Shown one piece after another: positions 47,080-58,718 of a stretch of DNA of 64,000 nucleotides. The stretch is from Prochilodus magdalenae. Its lineage: Eukaryota; Chordata; Actinopteri; Characiformes; Prochilodontidae. Under the pieces are notes generated by a model that ran no database searches, had not been told where the DNA came from, and saw nothing but the letters and a program-made list of their open reading frames with translations. Within the stretch, counting starts at the first letter, position 1. Every line of letters begins with the position of its first letter. The translations under genes and the position numbers were made by a program. The stretch is from NCBI GenBank assembly GCA_024036415.1, contig JAMWET010003177.1, forward strand, positions 300,001 to 364,000. The letters run 5' to 3'.

Positions 47080-47790
47080 AAAGTTTACGCGTGTAAAACC
47101 GTCCAGCCAGACAAACCGCCTAGAGGGGACAGCAGGGTGCTGTTTGGTTATGGAGGACAGGGCTGTGTTAGCGCGTATACAAGGCCGTAGGGCTGCAAAC
47201 TGCACCTTCTCCGGATGCTAGCCTCCTCCACGCCGCAGCATCCTCCCCGCACCGAGCCACCTCTGTGCGGGATTAGCTGAGAGGGACTAACGCGGGCGCC
47301 CGGCCGGCTAAGACTCAGACCGCCCCGCCTCACTCCGCTCAGCTCTGCTCACTGACACTGTGGAGCGGACCGGAGAAGAGGAGCCAGCCGCCTCTGTTTA
47401 CATCCCACCTATGTTTACCTGGCGCCGGCGTTGATGGGGTAAGCCCCCCCGCCGCAGCTCTCCTGACTGACTGAGTGCGAGGTCTACCTTAACCCGCTGG
47501 CGCAGCAGCCTAGGGGCGCCAGGACTGTGACAACCCTACTGACCAAAACAACAGCTCCTCACCCCCTCCGTGTGTCAGTCCGTCCGTCCGCCGTGCTCAG
47601 TGCTCCTCACGCCGCCGCCGCTGCTCCTCCTCGTTGTTGACTTTCAGGCAGGCGACTCGGTGACGTCACGCGGACTTCCTCGCTGCTCAGAGCGGTAAAG
47701 ACTCGGCTAGAGCAGATTCTCGCGAGATCTTCGGTCCGGCTGGCTGGTGAGAGACGTGGCTATGGCTCCTCTGCTCGACGCTACCATTAA
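47080..47790. promoter_or_regulatory. CpG-island promoter with CRE and TCTCGCGAGA
   Basis: About 700 bp is strikingly richer in G+C and CpG than the rest of the window. It has a perfect CRE palindrome TGACGTCA (47661-47668) and a perfect TCTCGCGAGA palindrome (47718-47727), an element known from TATA-less, often bidirectional, CpG-island promoters. No TATA box is evident. Splice donors are possible on both strands: minus gccAG|GTAAAC (GT at 47418-47417) and plus GATGGG|GTAAGC (GT at 47439-47440). It may be an upstream non-coding first exon of akt3 (minus, about 17.5 kb above the akt3 ATG) or the start of a divergent plus-strand gene. No protein-coding exon was recognised inside. Confidence 0.7.
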
Positions 47791-48668
47791 CAGCACCTGA
47801 CCGGAGGCTCCAAAATACTCTGTACAGAATAACAAGAGCTGCATTATCCCATTTTGTTAGTAATTTATTTAGAATTTAATCTTTTTATTCTTGAATCCTT
47901 CAGTAATCCTACATCTGGCCTGTCTAGGGTGCCGTGGGTTCTGAATTGGTGGGTTATATATTGTGTTCATGACTTGTGCAGACGGAATAGTGGACCTGGT
48001 CTCAATAGCAGGACTCCTGTAACTCCACGTATACAGGACCTTAAGCAGCATGTAGGCTAAGTAACACATGCGTTTCACAGATCTCATCAAATCCACTTAG
48101 ATATGCTTAAGTGATTTAGAGTGCCTCTTATGTCAGGTGCCTTCTTAGTTCACTTACCCCCCATACTCTTTCTCAATCTGATCCATTCATCAACCTAGCA
48201 GCCTGTCTTCACTAATGCAAGTCATTAGCCGTAGTTTGGGCCGAACTAAGGCATTATAATCATTCTAAATACACTATTACATTAAAATGCTGACAGATCC
48301 AGTTTTCTAATATTATTCAGTATTTCAGCTGCTTGTCTGTGTCCAGGCAAATCTGCATGTGTTGGCCACCACAAGAGCATATAGCTGTATCAGGAACATA
48401 ACTGTGTGAGCATTCAGAGCACTTTCTGCAGAGCTTTATAGGGTTTTGATGGATACGGCAGATTGTTTTTGTCCATAATGTATTTCCTGTTAGTCCATCC
48501 CCTTGGAAAACTGCACCAAGTATTCCAGTGTTCAGAGGAGTAACTGGAGGAGATGAACAGTCTTTCCGGCTGCTTTCAGTTCATTATACAATTATACATA
48601 AAGCAGATGTAGTTATAATGTTTATTAGGTCGGATTTGTATGTTTGTATGATTTTGCATATGTGCTCA
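47791..48668. other. Non-coding stretch, nothing recognised
   Basis: AT-rich DNA right of the CpG island, with no exon recognised. Confidence 0.4.
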
Positions 48669-48669
48669 T

Positions 48670-48700
<31 letters not shown>

Positions 48701-48717
48701 TACATATATATATAGCT

Positions 48718-48760
<43 letters not shown>
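48669..48760. repeat. CA / TA / GATA compound microsatellite
   Basis: About 13 CA units (48670-48695), a short CATA/TA stretch, then ten GATA units (48719-48760). Confidence 0.97.
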
Positions 48761-48762
<2 letters not shown>

Positions 48763-48845
48763 GTAATACATAAAGTAATAGTTTTCTGCAAAAGTTATTT
48801 ACTTAAAATAAATATTTTTATTATTATTTTTATTATTTAGTATTT

Positions 48846-48985
48846 GAATATTCTCACACAGTTCCTGCAGATGTGGAGATGTGTGGAGATGTGTGACACA
48901 TGACCACAAACCATTCATCTTGCAGCTGTTCACAGTGTCTTCACAAACGGATTCCTGGGTCATCTCCACCAAGACAAAAGCGGGG
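48846..48985 (-). mobile_element. Tc1-type transposon remnant, family A copy 5
   Basis: On the minus strand a frame reads VPAFVLVEMTQESVCEDTVN, then CKMNGLWSCVT and PHLQELCENIQI. This aligns with VETTNESVCGGTVV and NLQELCENIQAA of the 26.5-kb copy. It carries the same internal deletion and is truncated at both sides. Confidence 0.75.
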
Positions 48986-49317
48986 ACCACTAACTTTGCT
49001 ACTAAATATTCCACAGTCAACGAATTGTAACAAAGTGGAAGTGATTTGGAACGACAACAACTCATCCATCCATCTAAATTACAACAGAGACTGCGAGCCA
49101 GGCCTTCTTGTCCAACATCAGTGTACGACCTCATAAATGAGCTTGGAAGGGTAGTTAAAAATTCAGCATATTCCTTAACCTTGTGAAAAGCCTTCCCAGG
49201 GGAGTTGAAGCTATTACAGCAGTGAAGGGTGGACAGACATAATATTAAATTCTATGGATTAAGAATGGGATGTCACTCAAGTTCAGGTTCATAACTGTAA
49301 AGCAAATAGTTTTGGCA

Positions 49318-49325
<8 letters not shown>
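48986..49325 (+). mobile_element. Tc1-type transposon remnant, family C copy 2 (internally deleted)
   Basis: The first part (ctaactttgctactaaatat to gtaacaaagtggaagtgatt) resembles the 5-prime coding region of a common fish Tc1-like element. At about 49080 it jumps to agactgcgagccaggccttc and ttgtccaacatcagtg (residues RLRARPS-PTSV), then agccttcccaggggagttga and gattaagaatgggatgtcac, the C-terminal coding region and 3-prime UTR. The terminus gcaaatagttttggcagtat matches the known -acttttggcaatatagt- terminal repeat. It is non-functional. Confidence 0.78.
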
Positions 49326-49516
<191 letters not shown>

Positions 49517-50691
49517 GGCCCCCACCCAGTATTACTATTATAGTATTGTGTTTGGTGAGTGTGTGATTGTGATACGTGAACACGCACACTGATCTTGTGT
49601 TAACCTCAGATGGCCACACACAACTTTGCATACCATTTGCATGAGTTCTATTTTTGCTTATTTGCCCACAACAGTGCTTAGGCTCTTGCTGCTTTCATCA
49701 CATTGTTCTTACTGTGTTTTGCATGTTTGTTTTCTTTCTAAGTGAGAAACATATTTAATGCATATTGAAGTTATTTTGTTTATAATGATTATCGTTTAGT
49801 CGAAACTTCTTGTGAATATTGCTGCACTTTTTACAGGCCACAGAGAGGCCCCTGCAGTTTGCAGACTATGGCCCTGTAGCTTGCAGAGCAGGGCATGTTA
49901 AACACAGCTGCTCTGGACCTTGGCGTGTGTAGCCAGGTATCACCTGAGAACCGCTGAAATGTGAAATTCCTGTTGGGCATTTGATCCCTGAGGCTGCTAA
50001 GCCGCCTGTCCCAGCCTTAGGCCTCAGCTCAGCCCCGACCCAAGCTGTGGGCTCCAGATGGCCAAGGGAGGCGCAGTGGAGGTAAGGAAAGAGCCTTGCG
50101 CTGTGACACAGGTGGGGAAAGGCCTGCACACACCCACAGGACAGCAAGCCTGAGCCCCCGGCAAACCCCCTTCTCCTCTCTGTCATCTGTCCATTAGTTC
50201 AGAGGAAGGCTGTACCTGCCCCATTGCACAGGGACAGTGCGATACTGCCATATAGGTGCTGATCTCACCATAAGGGAGCGTGTTTACATGTCCAGGGCTG
50301 TTTGTGCACACATGCTTGTGTACACACACAGATGCTCACAGAAACTGATCTCAAAGCCCAAACAGCAAATCTACACACTTATCATATTACCTGAAATCTA
50401 GTCTACCTGACTCTAGACATGACTGACTTTTACCCAGTGGTGGACAGGAACTAAGTAAATGTAATCTGTTACTGTACTGGAGTAGTTCTTTGCATATCCA
50501 AACTGTACTGAGATATTTCCATTTTGGACATGTCAAAGTCAAATATCTGACTTCTTTCTTCTGGACATGTTACGTTTATATGCACACAGAACCCAAAAGG
50601 AAGAACAGATTTGGTGATAATGTAGTGGAGTAAACAGTCAGATATTAGACTTTAAAATGAAGTGGAGTTAAAGAGTCCCCCAGAATAGAGA
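49517..50691. other. Non-coding stretch, nothing recognised
   Basis: A 106-codon minus frame (49866-50186) has no recognisable motif. No gene called. Confidence 0.4.
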
Positions 50692-52388
50692 TACACCAAC
50701 ACACTACTTACAGTACACTAACACATTACACTTACTGAGTTACTGTACACCAACACACTACTTACAGTACACTGACACATCACACTTACTGAGTTACTGT
50801 ACACCAACACGCTACTTACAGTACACTGACACATCACACTTACTGAGTTACTGTACACCAACACACTACTTACAGTACACTGACACATTACACTTACTGA
50901 GTTACTGTACACCAACACACTACTTACAGTACACTAACACATCACACTTACTGAGTTACTGTACACCAACACACTACTTACAGTACACTAACACATCACA
51001 CTTACTGAGTTACTGTACACCAACACACTACTTACAGTACACTAACGCATTACACTTACTGAGTTACTGTACACCAACACACTACTTACAGTACACTAAC
51101 GCATTACACTTACTGAGTTACTGTACACCAACACACTACTTACAGTACACTAACGCATTACACTTACTGAGTTACTGTACTCCAACACACTACTTACAGT
51201 ACACTAACGCATTACACTTACTGAGTTACTGTACACCAACACACTACTTACAGTACACTGACACATTACACTTACTGAGTTACTGTACACCAACACACTA
51301 CTTACAGTACACTAACGCATTACACTTACTGAGTTACTGTACACCAACACACTACTTACAGTACACTAACGCATTACACTTACTGAGTTACTGTACTCCA
51401 ACACACTACTTACAGTACACTAACGCATTACACTTACTGAGTTACTGTACACCAACACACTACTTACAGTACACTAACACATCACACTTACTGAGTTACT
51501 GTACACCAACACACTACTTACAGTACACTAACACATCACACTTACTGAGTTACTGTACACCAACACGCTACTTACAGTACACTAACGCATCACACTTACT
51601 GAGTTACTGTACACCAACACGCTACTTACAGTACACTGACGCATCACCCTTACTGAGGTACTGTACACCAACACACTACTTACAGTACACTAACGCATTA
51701 CACTTACTGAGTTACTGTACACCAACACTCTACTTACAGTACACTAACGCATTACACTTACTGAGTTACTGTACACCAACACTCTACTTACAGTACACTA
51801 ACGCATTACACTTACTGAGTTACTGTACACCAACACACTACTTACAGTACACTAACACATTACACTTACTGAGTTACTGTACACCAACACACTACTTACA
51901 GTACACTAACACATTACACTTACTGAGTTACCGTACACCACCACACTACTTACAGTACACTAACACATTACACTTACTGAGTTACCGTACACCAACACAC
52001 TACTTACAGTACACTAACACATTACACTTACTGAGTTACTGTACACCAACACACTACTTACAGTACACTAACACATCACACTTACTGAGTTACTGTACAC
52101 CAACACTCTACTTACAGTACACTAACACATTACACTTACTGAGTTACTGTACACCAACACTCTACTTACAGTACACTAACACATTACACTTACTGAGTTA
52201 CTGTACACCAACACACTACTTACAGTACACTAACACATTACACTTACTGAGTTACTGTACACCAACACACTACTTACAGTACACTAACACATCACACTTA
52301 CTGAGATACTGTACACCAACACACTACTTACAGTACACTAACACATTACACTTACTGAGTTACTGTACACCAACACACTACTTACAGT
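50692..52388. repeat. 54-bp minisatellite, about 31 copies
   Basis: Tandem units of exactly 54 bp (caacacactacttacagtac through cttactgagttactgtac) fill about 1.7 kb with very high identity. Variation is confined to a few sites: acAca/acGca/acTct in the first motif, ACATTA/ACATCA/GCATTA in the second, and rare tgtacTcc or taccg. The unit itself is a diverged dimer of about 27 bp, since ctgtacaccaacacactact-tac and cagtacactaacacattacact-tac align. Because 54 is divisible by 3, frames stay open for several units (minus 50718-50918), but this is a by-product. There are no spacers, so it is not a CRISPR array. Confidence 0.98.
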
Positions 52389-53080
52389 TCTGTAAAAACA
52401 GCTGGATACCCAGTGAACTCCATTTAAGTCACTTTACTGTATAATTGAAACCCTTAAGTCTTTACTGGTTAGAATTAGTGATGTAACTGCATGTTGCAGT
52501 TTGTAGGTCACCACACACTTCTAACTACATATTTTCCAACGTTTTTTTTCTTCGCCCTCTGTCACTCCAGGGCCGCATTAGCCACTTGAATGCGGCTAGG
52601 TGAACCAGAACGGACAGCTCTGGCCTTATGTTTCCCCATCTGAAAAACGAAAGCTGTCCTGCACACCTTTAACCATGGCTGCAGCTGCTCCGCGTCCTCT
52701 CGTGTGGCCACTCTGCCTACAGCTGTCCCTCTCTCCATCCAGGACCATGTACTGCCGGCCCCTGCGCCTACTGACTCGGACACACATGAAAGGGGCTGAG
52801 GCGGACCTCCTGAGCTCCGTGTTGTTCTGGAATGTTCCTGGGGTTCAGCTGGAATTGTGCCCTCTTGCCCGTCACAAGGGGGATGGGTGTGTAGGGAGGG
52901 GTAGCTGTCAAGGTAGGCATGTGGCTGGCCACTTCCATAGAGAGTGCTGCCCCTCAGGAGAGGATTCTAGGTGGTTGGAGGGGGGCTCATGGAATATGTT
53001 CCCAGTTTTCCTTCTTGTGTGTGGCCATATATCAGGACATAAATGTCCTAACTCAGGGGAAACACCTCCATGATAATATT
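52389..53080 (+). other. Unexplained block with a 157-codon ORF
   Basis: Just right of the minisatellite is a GC-richer block with a plus frame 52600-53073 (157 codons) beginning MNQNGQLWPYVSPSEKRK. A 74-codon frame lies opposite on the minus strand (52562-52783). Neither shows a domain I recognise, and no splice or promoter signals stand out. It could be chance, an unrecognised repeat or a non-coding transcript. Confidence 0.22.
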
Positions 53081-53916
53081 TGGTGAGTGCACAGTGATGT
53101 ACATAAACATGTTTGAGCCTTTCTAGATTAAACTCTGACCTTTAAAGCTGATAAAAGACATTCCATCTTTTAATTAACGGACAAATGGACCAAACTGTGT
53201 CACAGAACTGCTGCTTATTTCCATTTCTAACTTCCTGAAACCCCCTGGCAGCCACTCATATCTATCGAGGACTTCTAGAGGGTCTAGAATGACAGGTTGT
53301 CCGCACAAAACTGGTCCCACCCAACGTGGGATTCCACTGTTACTTATGCTAGTGGTTAATCTGTAAGGACTGCAGTTTAGCGCCTTAAGACATAGCCAAT
53401 AGGAGAGCTCCCCTGGCTATACCATGAACAGGAAAGAATCCTGATAGGATAAATTCCATTACCATTACCACATCAGGAGCCGGGTATTTGTAAGTCACCT
53501 TTAGATCTTATGGAATTACGAATGAGACTGGATGTTTTGGATCGGTGATGAAGTCTTTTACACATAAGTGATTTCATAAAAGGTGCAAAAAGCATTCTTT
53601 GGATCGATGCCTTAGAGAAGCCCCTTTCAGATCCCTACAACCAGATGGATCTTTGAAGTACATACAGTTCTTTATTCTACTTGCCTATTATGTTGTCCCC
53701 CAGTTTTTTGCACCAAAGTGCAGCATTTTTCATTTTTACAGGACTAATTTTCAACCTCTCCTCTTACCTGAGAATCCCATGCCTTTAGTATACAGTATGT
53801 AAAAGACCTTGGTTCTGATTGGCTAATCTGTATTGTGCCTTATTTACAAAGCATTCCAGGGAACACAGTTCGCCATGCAAAAGTAAAAGCTGTATTATGC
53901 AACCCCTATGTTCTTT
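53081..53916. other. Non-coding stretch, nothing recognised
   Basis: No exon or repeat recognised before the transposon fragment begins. Confidence 0.4.
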
Positions 53917-54690
53917 AAAATGGACTGAGACAAAATGAAAAACTGTTCTGTGTTGAGATGTTTGGAAACCACGGAATGCCGTGTCCTGTGGACTCAAGAG
54001 GAGAGGGACCATCCAGGTTGTTATCAGCACACAGTTCAAAAGGCTGGAACTCTGGTGGTATGGGGTTGCATTAGTGTGTATGGTGTGGGCAGCGTATACA
54101 TCTGGACAGGGACTATCAGTGCTGAACAGTATACAGAAGTTTATGAACAACCTGCTCCCATCCAGACAACACCTCAGTTTCACTTTCAGGGAACCCCCGG
54201 CATATCTCAGCCAGACAATGCTAAACCACATACTGCATCCATCACAGCATGGCTGTGCAGTAGAAGAGTCTGGGTGCTGAACTGGCCTGCCTGCAGTCCA
54301 GACCTTTCACCCATAGAGAACATTTGGTGCATCACAAATGAATAATCCAGCAAAGAAGACCCAGGACTGTTGAGCAGCTAGAATCCCACATTAGACAAGA
54401 ACAGGACAACCTTCCTCTGCCAACGATTGGTCTCCTCACGTCCCAGACATTTACAGACTGTTGTTAAAGAAGGGGGGATGCTACAGAATGGTAGACATGA
54501 GCCCTGACTTTTTTGAGATGTGCTGCTGCCGCCAAATTAATAATTTAAATGGACTAGTAAAATGTCTTTCAACGGCTGATATGTGTTCTATTGTGAATAA
54601 AATATGACTCTCTGAGATTTGCAGATCATCACATTCTGTTTTTATTCACATTTATATACACTTTACACAGGGGCCCAACTCTGGGGTTGT
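53917..54690 (+). pseudogene. Tc1/mariner-type transposase remnant, family D
   Basis: A plus frame at 53935-54345 includes VQKAGTLVVWGCISVYGVGS, YIWTGTISAEQYTEVYEQ, QPDNAKPHTASITAW and LNWPACSPDLSPIENIWCI. These are the second catalytic Asp region (Q-D-N-A-x-P-H) and the third catalytic region (S-P-D-L-S-P-I-E-N-x-W) of DDE transposases. A frameshift after IWCITNE leaves the C terminus (LLK-KGDA) out of frame near 54460. The 3-prime UTR with ttgtgaataaaatatga, gatttgcagatcatcacatt and ctgtttttattcaca leads to ggggttgta at about 54685. The 5-prime half, including the DNA-binding domain, is missing. Confidence 0.85.
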
Positions 54691-56420
54691 ATATGTATAT
54701 GATAAATGTATATGATAAAACAGGACCTGCTGATCAGGCCTATCTGAGAACTGTGTGGGCGTGGCTAATAAGCACCTTGATTGACAGCTGTCTGTACAAC
54801 ACTCCTAGCCTGCTATGTGACTTGTATAAAACTACCATCATTAAAAAATTTAAGTCACACACATGCCGACGGATGGACAAACTAGTGGACAGATGAAGCA
54901 ATGCATTAATGAAGGAAGGAAGGGATGAAGGAACAATGTTGGTATATATTGTAGAATGAATGGACGACGGGCGGCAACAAACAGATGGTCTAGTTTACCA
55001 CCTTTGGCCTAACTTTAGCTCTGAAAGTTTCTATGGTTTGTATGGGCGTGGCAAGAGATGTCAGCCTTGCGATTGGTCAGGCGAATGCTTATGGAAGCAT
55101 TGCCCAAGATGAGTTTACATAGATAGGAGAGAAATACGATTGGTTCATTGGAGCATTATTCTACAGTCTCATTACATGATAACATTCACCTGCAAGAACA
55201 AGATTAACCTAAGCAGGAAGGAACCACTGACTGAGGGTCTCTGGGACTTCAAAGGAATTTTTGGTATATGCAAGTATGTAGAAGCTTTTTAGAACACAAT
55301 ATAAGTAAAGTTTTTCTGTGAAAGAACCTTTTTAGAACCCTAATTTATACTGGTGTAGTTGATTAGGAACCAAACAGCAGCATCGAAACAGCAGATATAG
55401 TAAATGTTACCGCATGTGAAAGGCCACCTATGGATCGTGCTGTTGAACAGAAGGCTGGGCCCAGGTGTGAGTGTGTTGACATGCTTATTTTTCGGAGCCC
55501 GTGTCCAGCTGAGAGTGTACTGCAGAGGTACAGCTTGGCAAGTTTGCTCCAGGTTCTGCGTGTATGTATGTGCGTGCGGTAGAGGGCCACGTCTGGCCAC
55601 ATTTAGTGATGCGGAAGGGCTCAGGTCTCTGTGGTTAAGTGTGTTTTCCCCTCCGTTCCGGGCACATCCTTGGAGCCTCTGCTTCCTGAAGCATGTGTGC
55701 TCTCCTCCCCATGGCAGCCCAGCTCAGACCTCTCTGGCCTCAGCCCTGAAAACTACAGTATATCGACTGGATATGTAGGGAGAAATGGCATGGTGCCAAT
55801 CGCAGATTTGACTGGCAGAACATACATACAATCTCATTACAAAAGCAGCACTGTGTGATGTGATGCTGAGAGCTGTGTGTCTTCCTCTGAGTACTTGAGA
55901 TGCAGATGTTAAAGCTACACAGTGTGAAAGACTGTCCTGGTGGAAATGCATCCAACAAGTAGAAGATCCTTGCGTGTCAGTAGGGTCATTATGCCTGTGA
56001 GGGTGTGATGAATCTCGAAAGAGTGTGGAAAGTGTGTGGAAACCAGTTAACTTGGAAACGTGTTGGTTCATAACACCGGGTTCTGCTAATCCATGCTAAT
56101 AGTTAGCTATCAAATGTGCAGACTTCACAGTACTCACTAACAGCCTTTCAGAAATATATGTAGCTTGTCAAATAAACATAGCACTACTATTAACGCCACA
56201 TGAAGGCGTGTCAGTAGGGTCATTACGTTCTGTAAATGCATTGTGGGAACAATATTGTAATGAGGTGGTTGAGGCAGGTTGCAAATGCATAGTGGATTTA
56301 CTGTATTTGAGTTAGTCCGGATAACAGGGGTCAAAACACAGGTGGGTATTACTAAAGATATGTCCATAAGTTGAAAAACAACAGCAGAAACAAAACAAGG
56401 GTCAAGAACTCAAGACTAAC
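54691..56420. other. Non-coding stretch, nothing recognised
   Basis: About 1.7 kb. Frames near 55404-55778 (124 codons plus) and 55724-56071 (115 codons minus) overlap and lack known motifs. No gene called. Confidence 0.4.
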
Positions 56421-56644
56421 ACATTTACATTTATGGCATTTAGCTGACGCTCTTATCCAGAGCGACTTACAGGCTTAATCATACTACAGGCAGGCCAGTG
56501 TAGTGTTAGGAGTCTTGCCCAAGGACTCTTATTGGTGTAGCACAGAGTAATCACCCAGACCCGGATTCGAACACCAGTCTCCCACATGTGGTGGTGCCGG
56601 CTCCCTTGCAGGTACTGGTGTTAGCTGCTGAGCTACACCAACCA
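56421..56644 (-). mobile_element. tRNA-derived SINE, second copy
   Basis: Reverse complement of the 9.6-kb SINE. On the plus strand it reads catttacatttatggcattt, then gacgctcttatccagagcga (tail), ggattcgaacaccagtc (box B region, about 56562) and agctgctgagctacaccaa (box A region, about 56624-56642). It is diverged from the first copy and has no convincing target duplication. Confidence 0.83.
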
Positions 56645-57189
56645 CACAAACACAAAGACTACTAAACAAAGAGAACAATAACCGAACTGAAAGGAAACAT
56701 GGTGAAGATTTACGCAGGGAAAACAGATCAGAACTTACAAAGGTACAACAGAGACTTCACAACCGGCAGGCCAAACAAAGGGGTCTACATGGAAGTCCAA
56801 ATTAGCATCAAGTGAGGGCGTGGAAGGAGTCAGGGCGGAGCAGGAAAAGCAATGTAATGCCATGAAGCAACCAGAGGGGGCGTTGTTTGACATATGAATA
56901 AGACCAGGGAGACAGATGTGACAATATACAATCTACTGACATTAAAAGAATGTGTACTTCTGAATACTTTTAAGTTTGACTGAAGAACTTTTACTTGTAC
57001 TGGAGTAACACTTGACCAGGAGTATCTAAACTTCTACTTGGAGCTTTAATGGAGTTGTGTACTTTGTCCACATATGTGTGTGTGTGAGATGTAAACTCAT
57101 AAAGAAGCTCCTTTAGGAAGATCATTTCAAGCTTTACATCCTTATACTTTCATCATCAAAAGATTAGTTGCACTCGAAATGTGTCAGAT
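56645..57189. other. Non-coding stretch, nothing recognised
   Basis: Unremarkable sequence between the SINE and the Tc1 remnant. Confidence 0.4.
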
Positions 57190-57880
57190 GGCAGAGCTAT
57201 TGGAAGATAGGAAGATAAGGAAGATAAAGGTTACCAGGAACAATAAATGACGATAAATTTAAGCTACACATACATATGTTGGATAATACAACATGCCAGA
57301 CGTCTCAGCATGGAGGTGTAGAGATTCCTAATGGTGTCCTGTGACAATCCATCCCACACAGCTTGAATGGGTGGGGGTAGATGTGGAATAACACCAGGTC
57401 TTCTGGATTTGTGAGGCGTGACAACAAACCATTCAGCATGGTGCAGACCACGGTGCCTCCACACACAGATTCATTGGTTGTCTCCACCAAGACAATGGCG
57501 AGACTTGTCACTGAAGATGGCCCGCTGGCCAAGTCATGACACCACTGCAGTCTTTGGCAACACTGACGTAGTCGTCATAGCAGTCTGTGTGCTTGTAACC
57601 CTGCATCGTGCAGCCGTCTGCCAATGGTGCTGGCGCTAACAGGATGACTCATGGATGGCATCGCTGCTCGCTGAATGTCTGCGATTGTGGTTGTTGGGTC
57701 AGTCAGGTACAGCGATAAGGTGATAGCTTGCTTATGTCACATGCACGGCTGAGCATGAAACTTGAATCATTTGCATGTCTCACAATATCTAACCTACCCA
57801 CCAAGTTTCGTTCCTGTCGGTTGATTCCCTCTATTTGTGCCACTGCTCTATTGATGAGTGTATATGCAGGATTTGTACCC
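57190..57880 (-). mobile_element. Tc1-type transposon remnant, family A copy 6
   Basis: Minus-strand frames give VETTNESVCGGTVVCTMLNG, then VTPHKSRRPGVIPHLPPPIQ, AVWDGLSQDTIRNLYTSMLR and RLACCI. This is the first-Asp flank joined directly to the Tc1 C terminus by the same deletion as the other copies. Further 5-prime (57540-57870) lie the DNA-binding linker regions in broken frames. The 3-prime part shares atttattgttcctggtaac with the 17.1-kb copy. Confidence 0.87.
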
Positions 57881-58718
57881 TCCTGACTCAGCCATACTTC
57901 TTTCAGCTTTAACCAAAAACTGCACATACAGCAGCTTTAGGGTGAAGCGTTTTAATTCCAAATCTCAGTGGCTTCTAAAATAGAAATATCTGATTTTATA
58001 TATGTGTCTATTGTAAGCAGCTAACTGAGTCTGAAGGTGCGAAGGACATAAACGATTCAGCTGCTATTAGTGATTTGAAGTAGCAACAGCCAATTCACTC
58101 ACCTTTCCATATTAAATGATCTCTTCACGTTGGGAGATGCAACTGATTAAACCAGATTATCTAGTAAGATGCTGTAAGTTATTCGAGAACTAGATTGAAA
58201 AGAGCTGTAAACTGATTTGCTGGGATCTTTGCCAGACGGAGACAGTTTTGCTCACGGTGCGCGCTCTCCGCTGCGTTCTGTGTGTGACACGGCGGCCTCT
58301 GGCAGGTTCTCTGGGCGAGGAAGGCTATATCTCACTGCCCTGAGCCAATGCAGCTGTTCCTTGGGTATGACATCTGGGGCCGACAGATCGTCATGGCGCC
58401 AGCGGTGCCCCACACACCCCTGGGCGCCACACACTACATTCACGCCACACCCCTCTCACATCCTCCACTTCCAGATGCATGCTGGGGTGCCACGGGGTGC
58501 CATCCAATCTCATCATGGCCGGGCCTTGCAGCCAACGCTCTGCGTCTGGGAGCCAAGCCATATGTCAAGGTCAAAGCTGGGTAAGGCGTGAGTGTGGAGC
58601 CACCTCGTCTGAGAAACAGCAGCAAGTTTTCAATGACGATTACTAAGAGGAAGATCTGGGACTTGTTTCTATCCAGAACAAAAAGAAAAAAGCATTTATA
58701 GGGAGTATAATGAATATA
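57881..58718. other. Non-coding stretch with a GC-rich block at 58210-58600
   Basis: The block 58210-58600 is more GC-rich than its flanks. It holds a 124-codon plus frame (58217-58591), a second plus frame and a 63-codon minus frame, none recognisable. No exon is called. Confidence 0.3.

Noticed and set aside
47763..47803. Short ATG frame MAPLLDATINST in the CpG island
   Set aside because: Only 12 codons before a stop; at most an upstream ORF in a leader, with no supporting evidence.
50718..50918. Minus-strand frame with an 18-residue repeat, possible repeat protein
   Set aside because: The 54-bp unit is divisible by 3, so an open frame repeats automatically. Variant units introduce stops and no start or flanking coding sequence supports it.
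50692..52388. Regular direct repeats resembling a CRISPR array
   Set aside because: Units are contiguous with no unique spacers, and the genome is a vertebrate.
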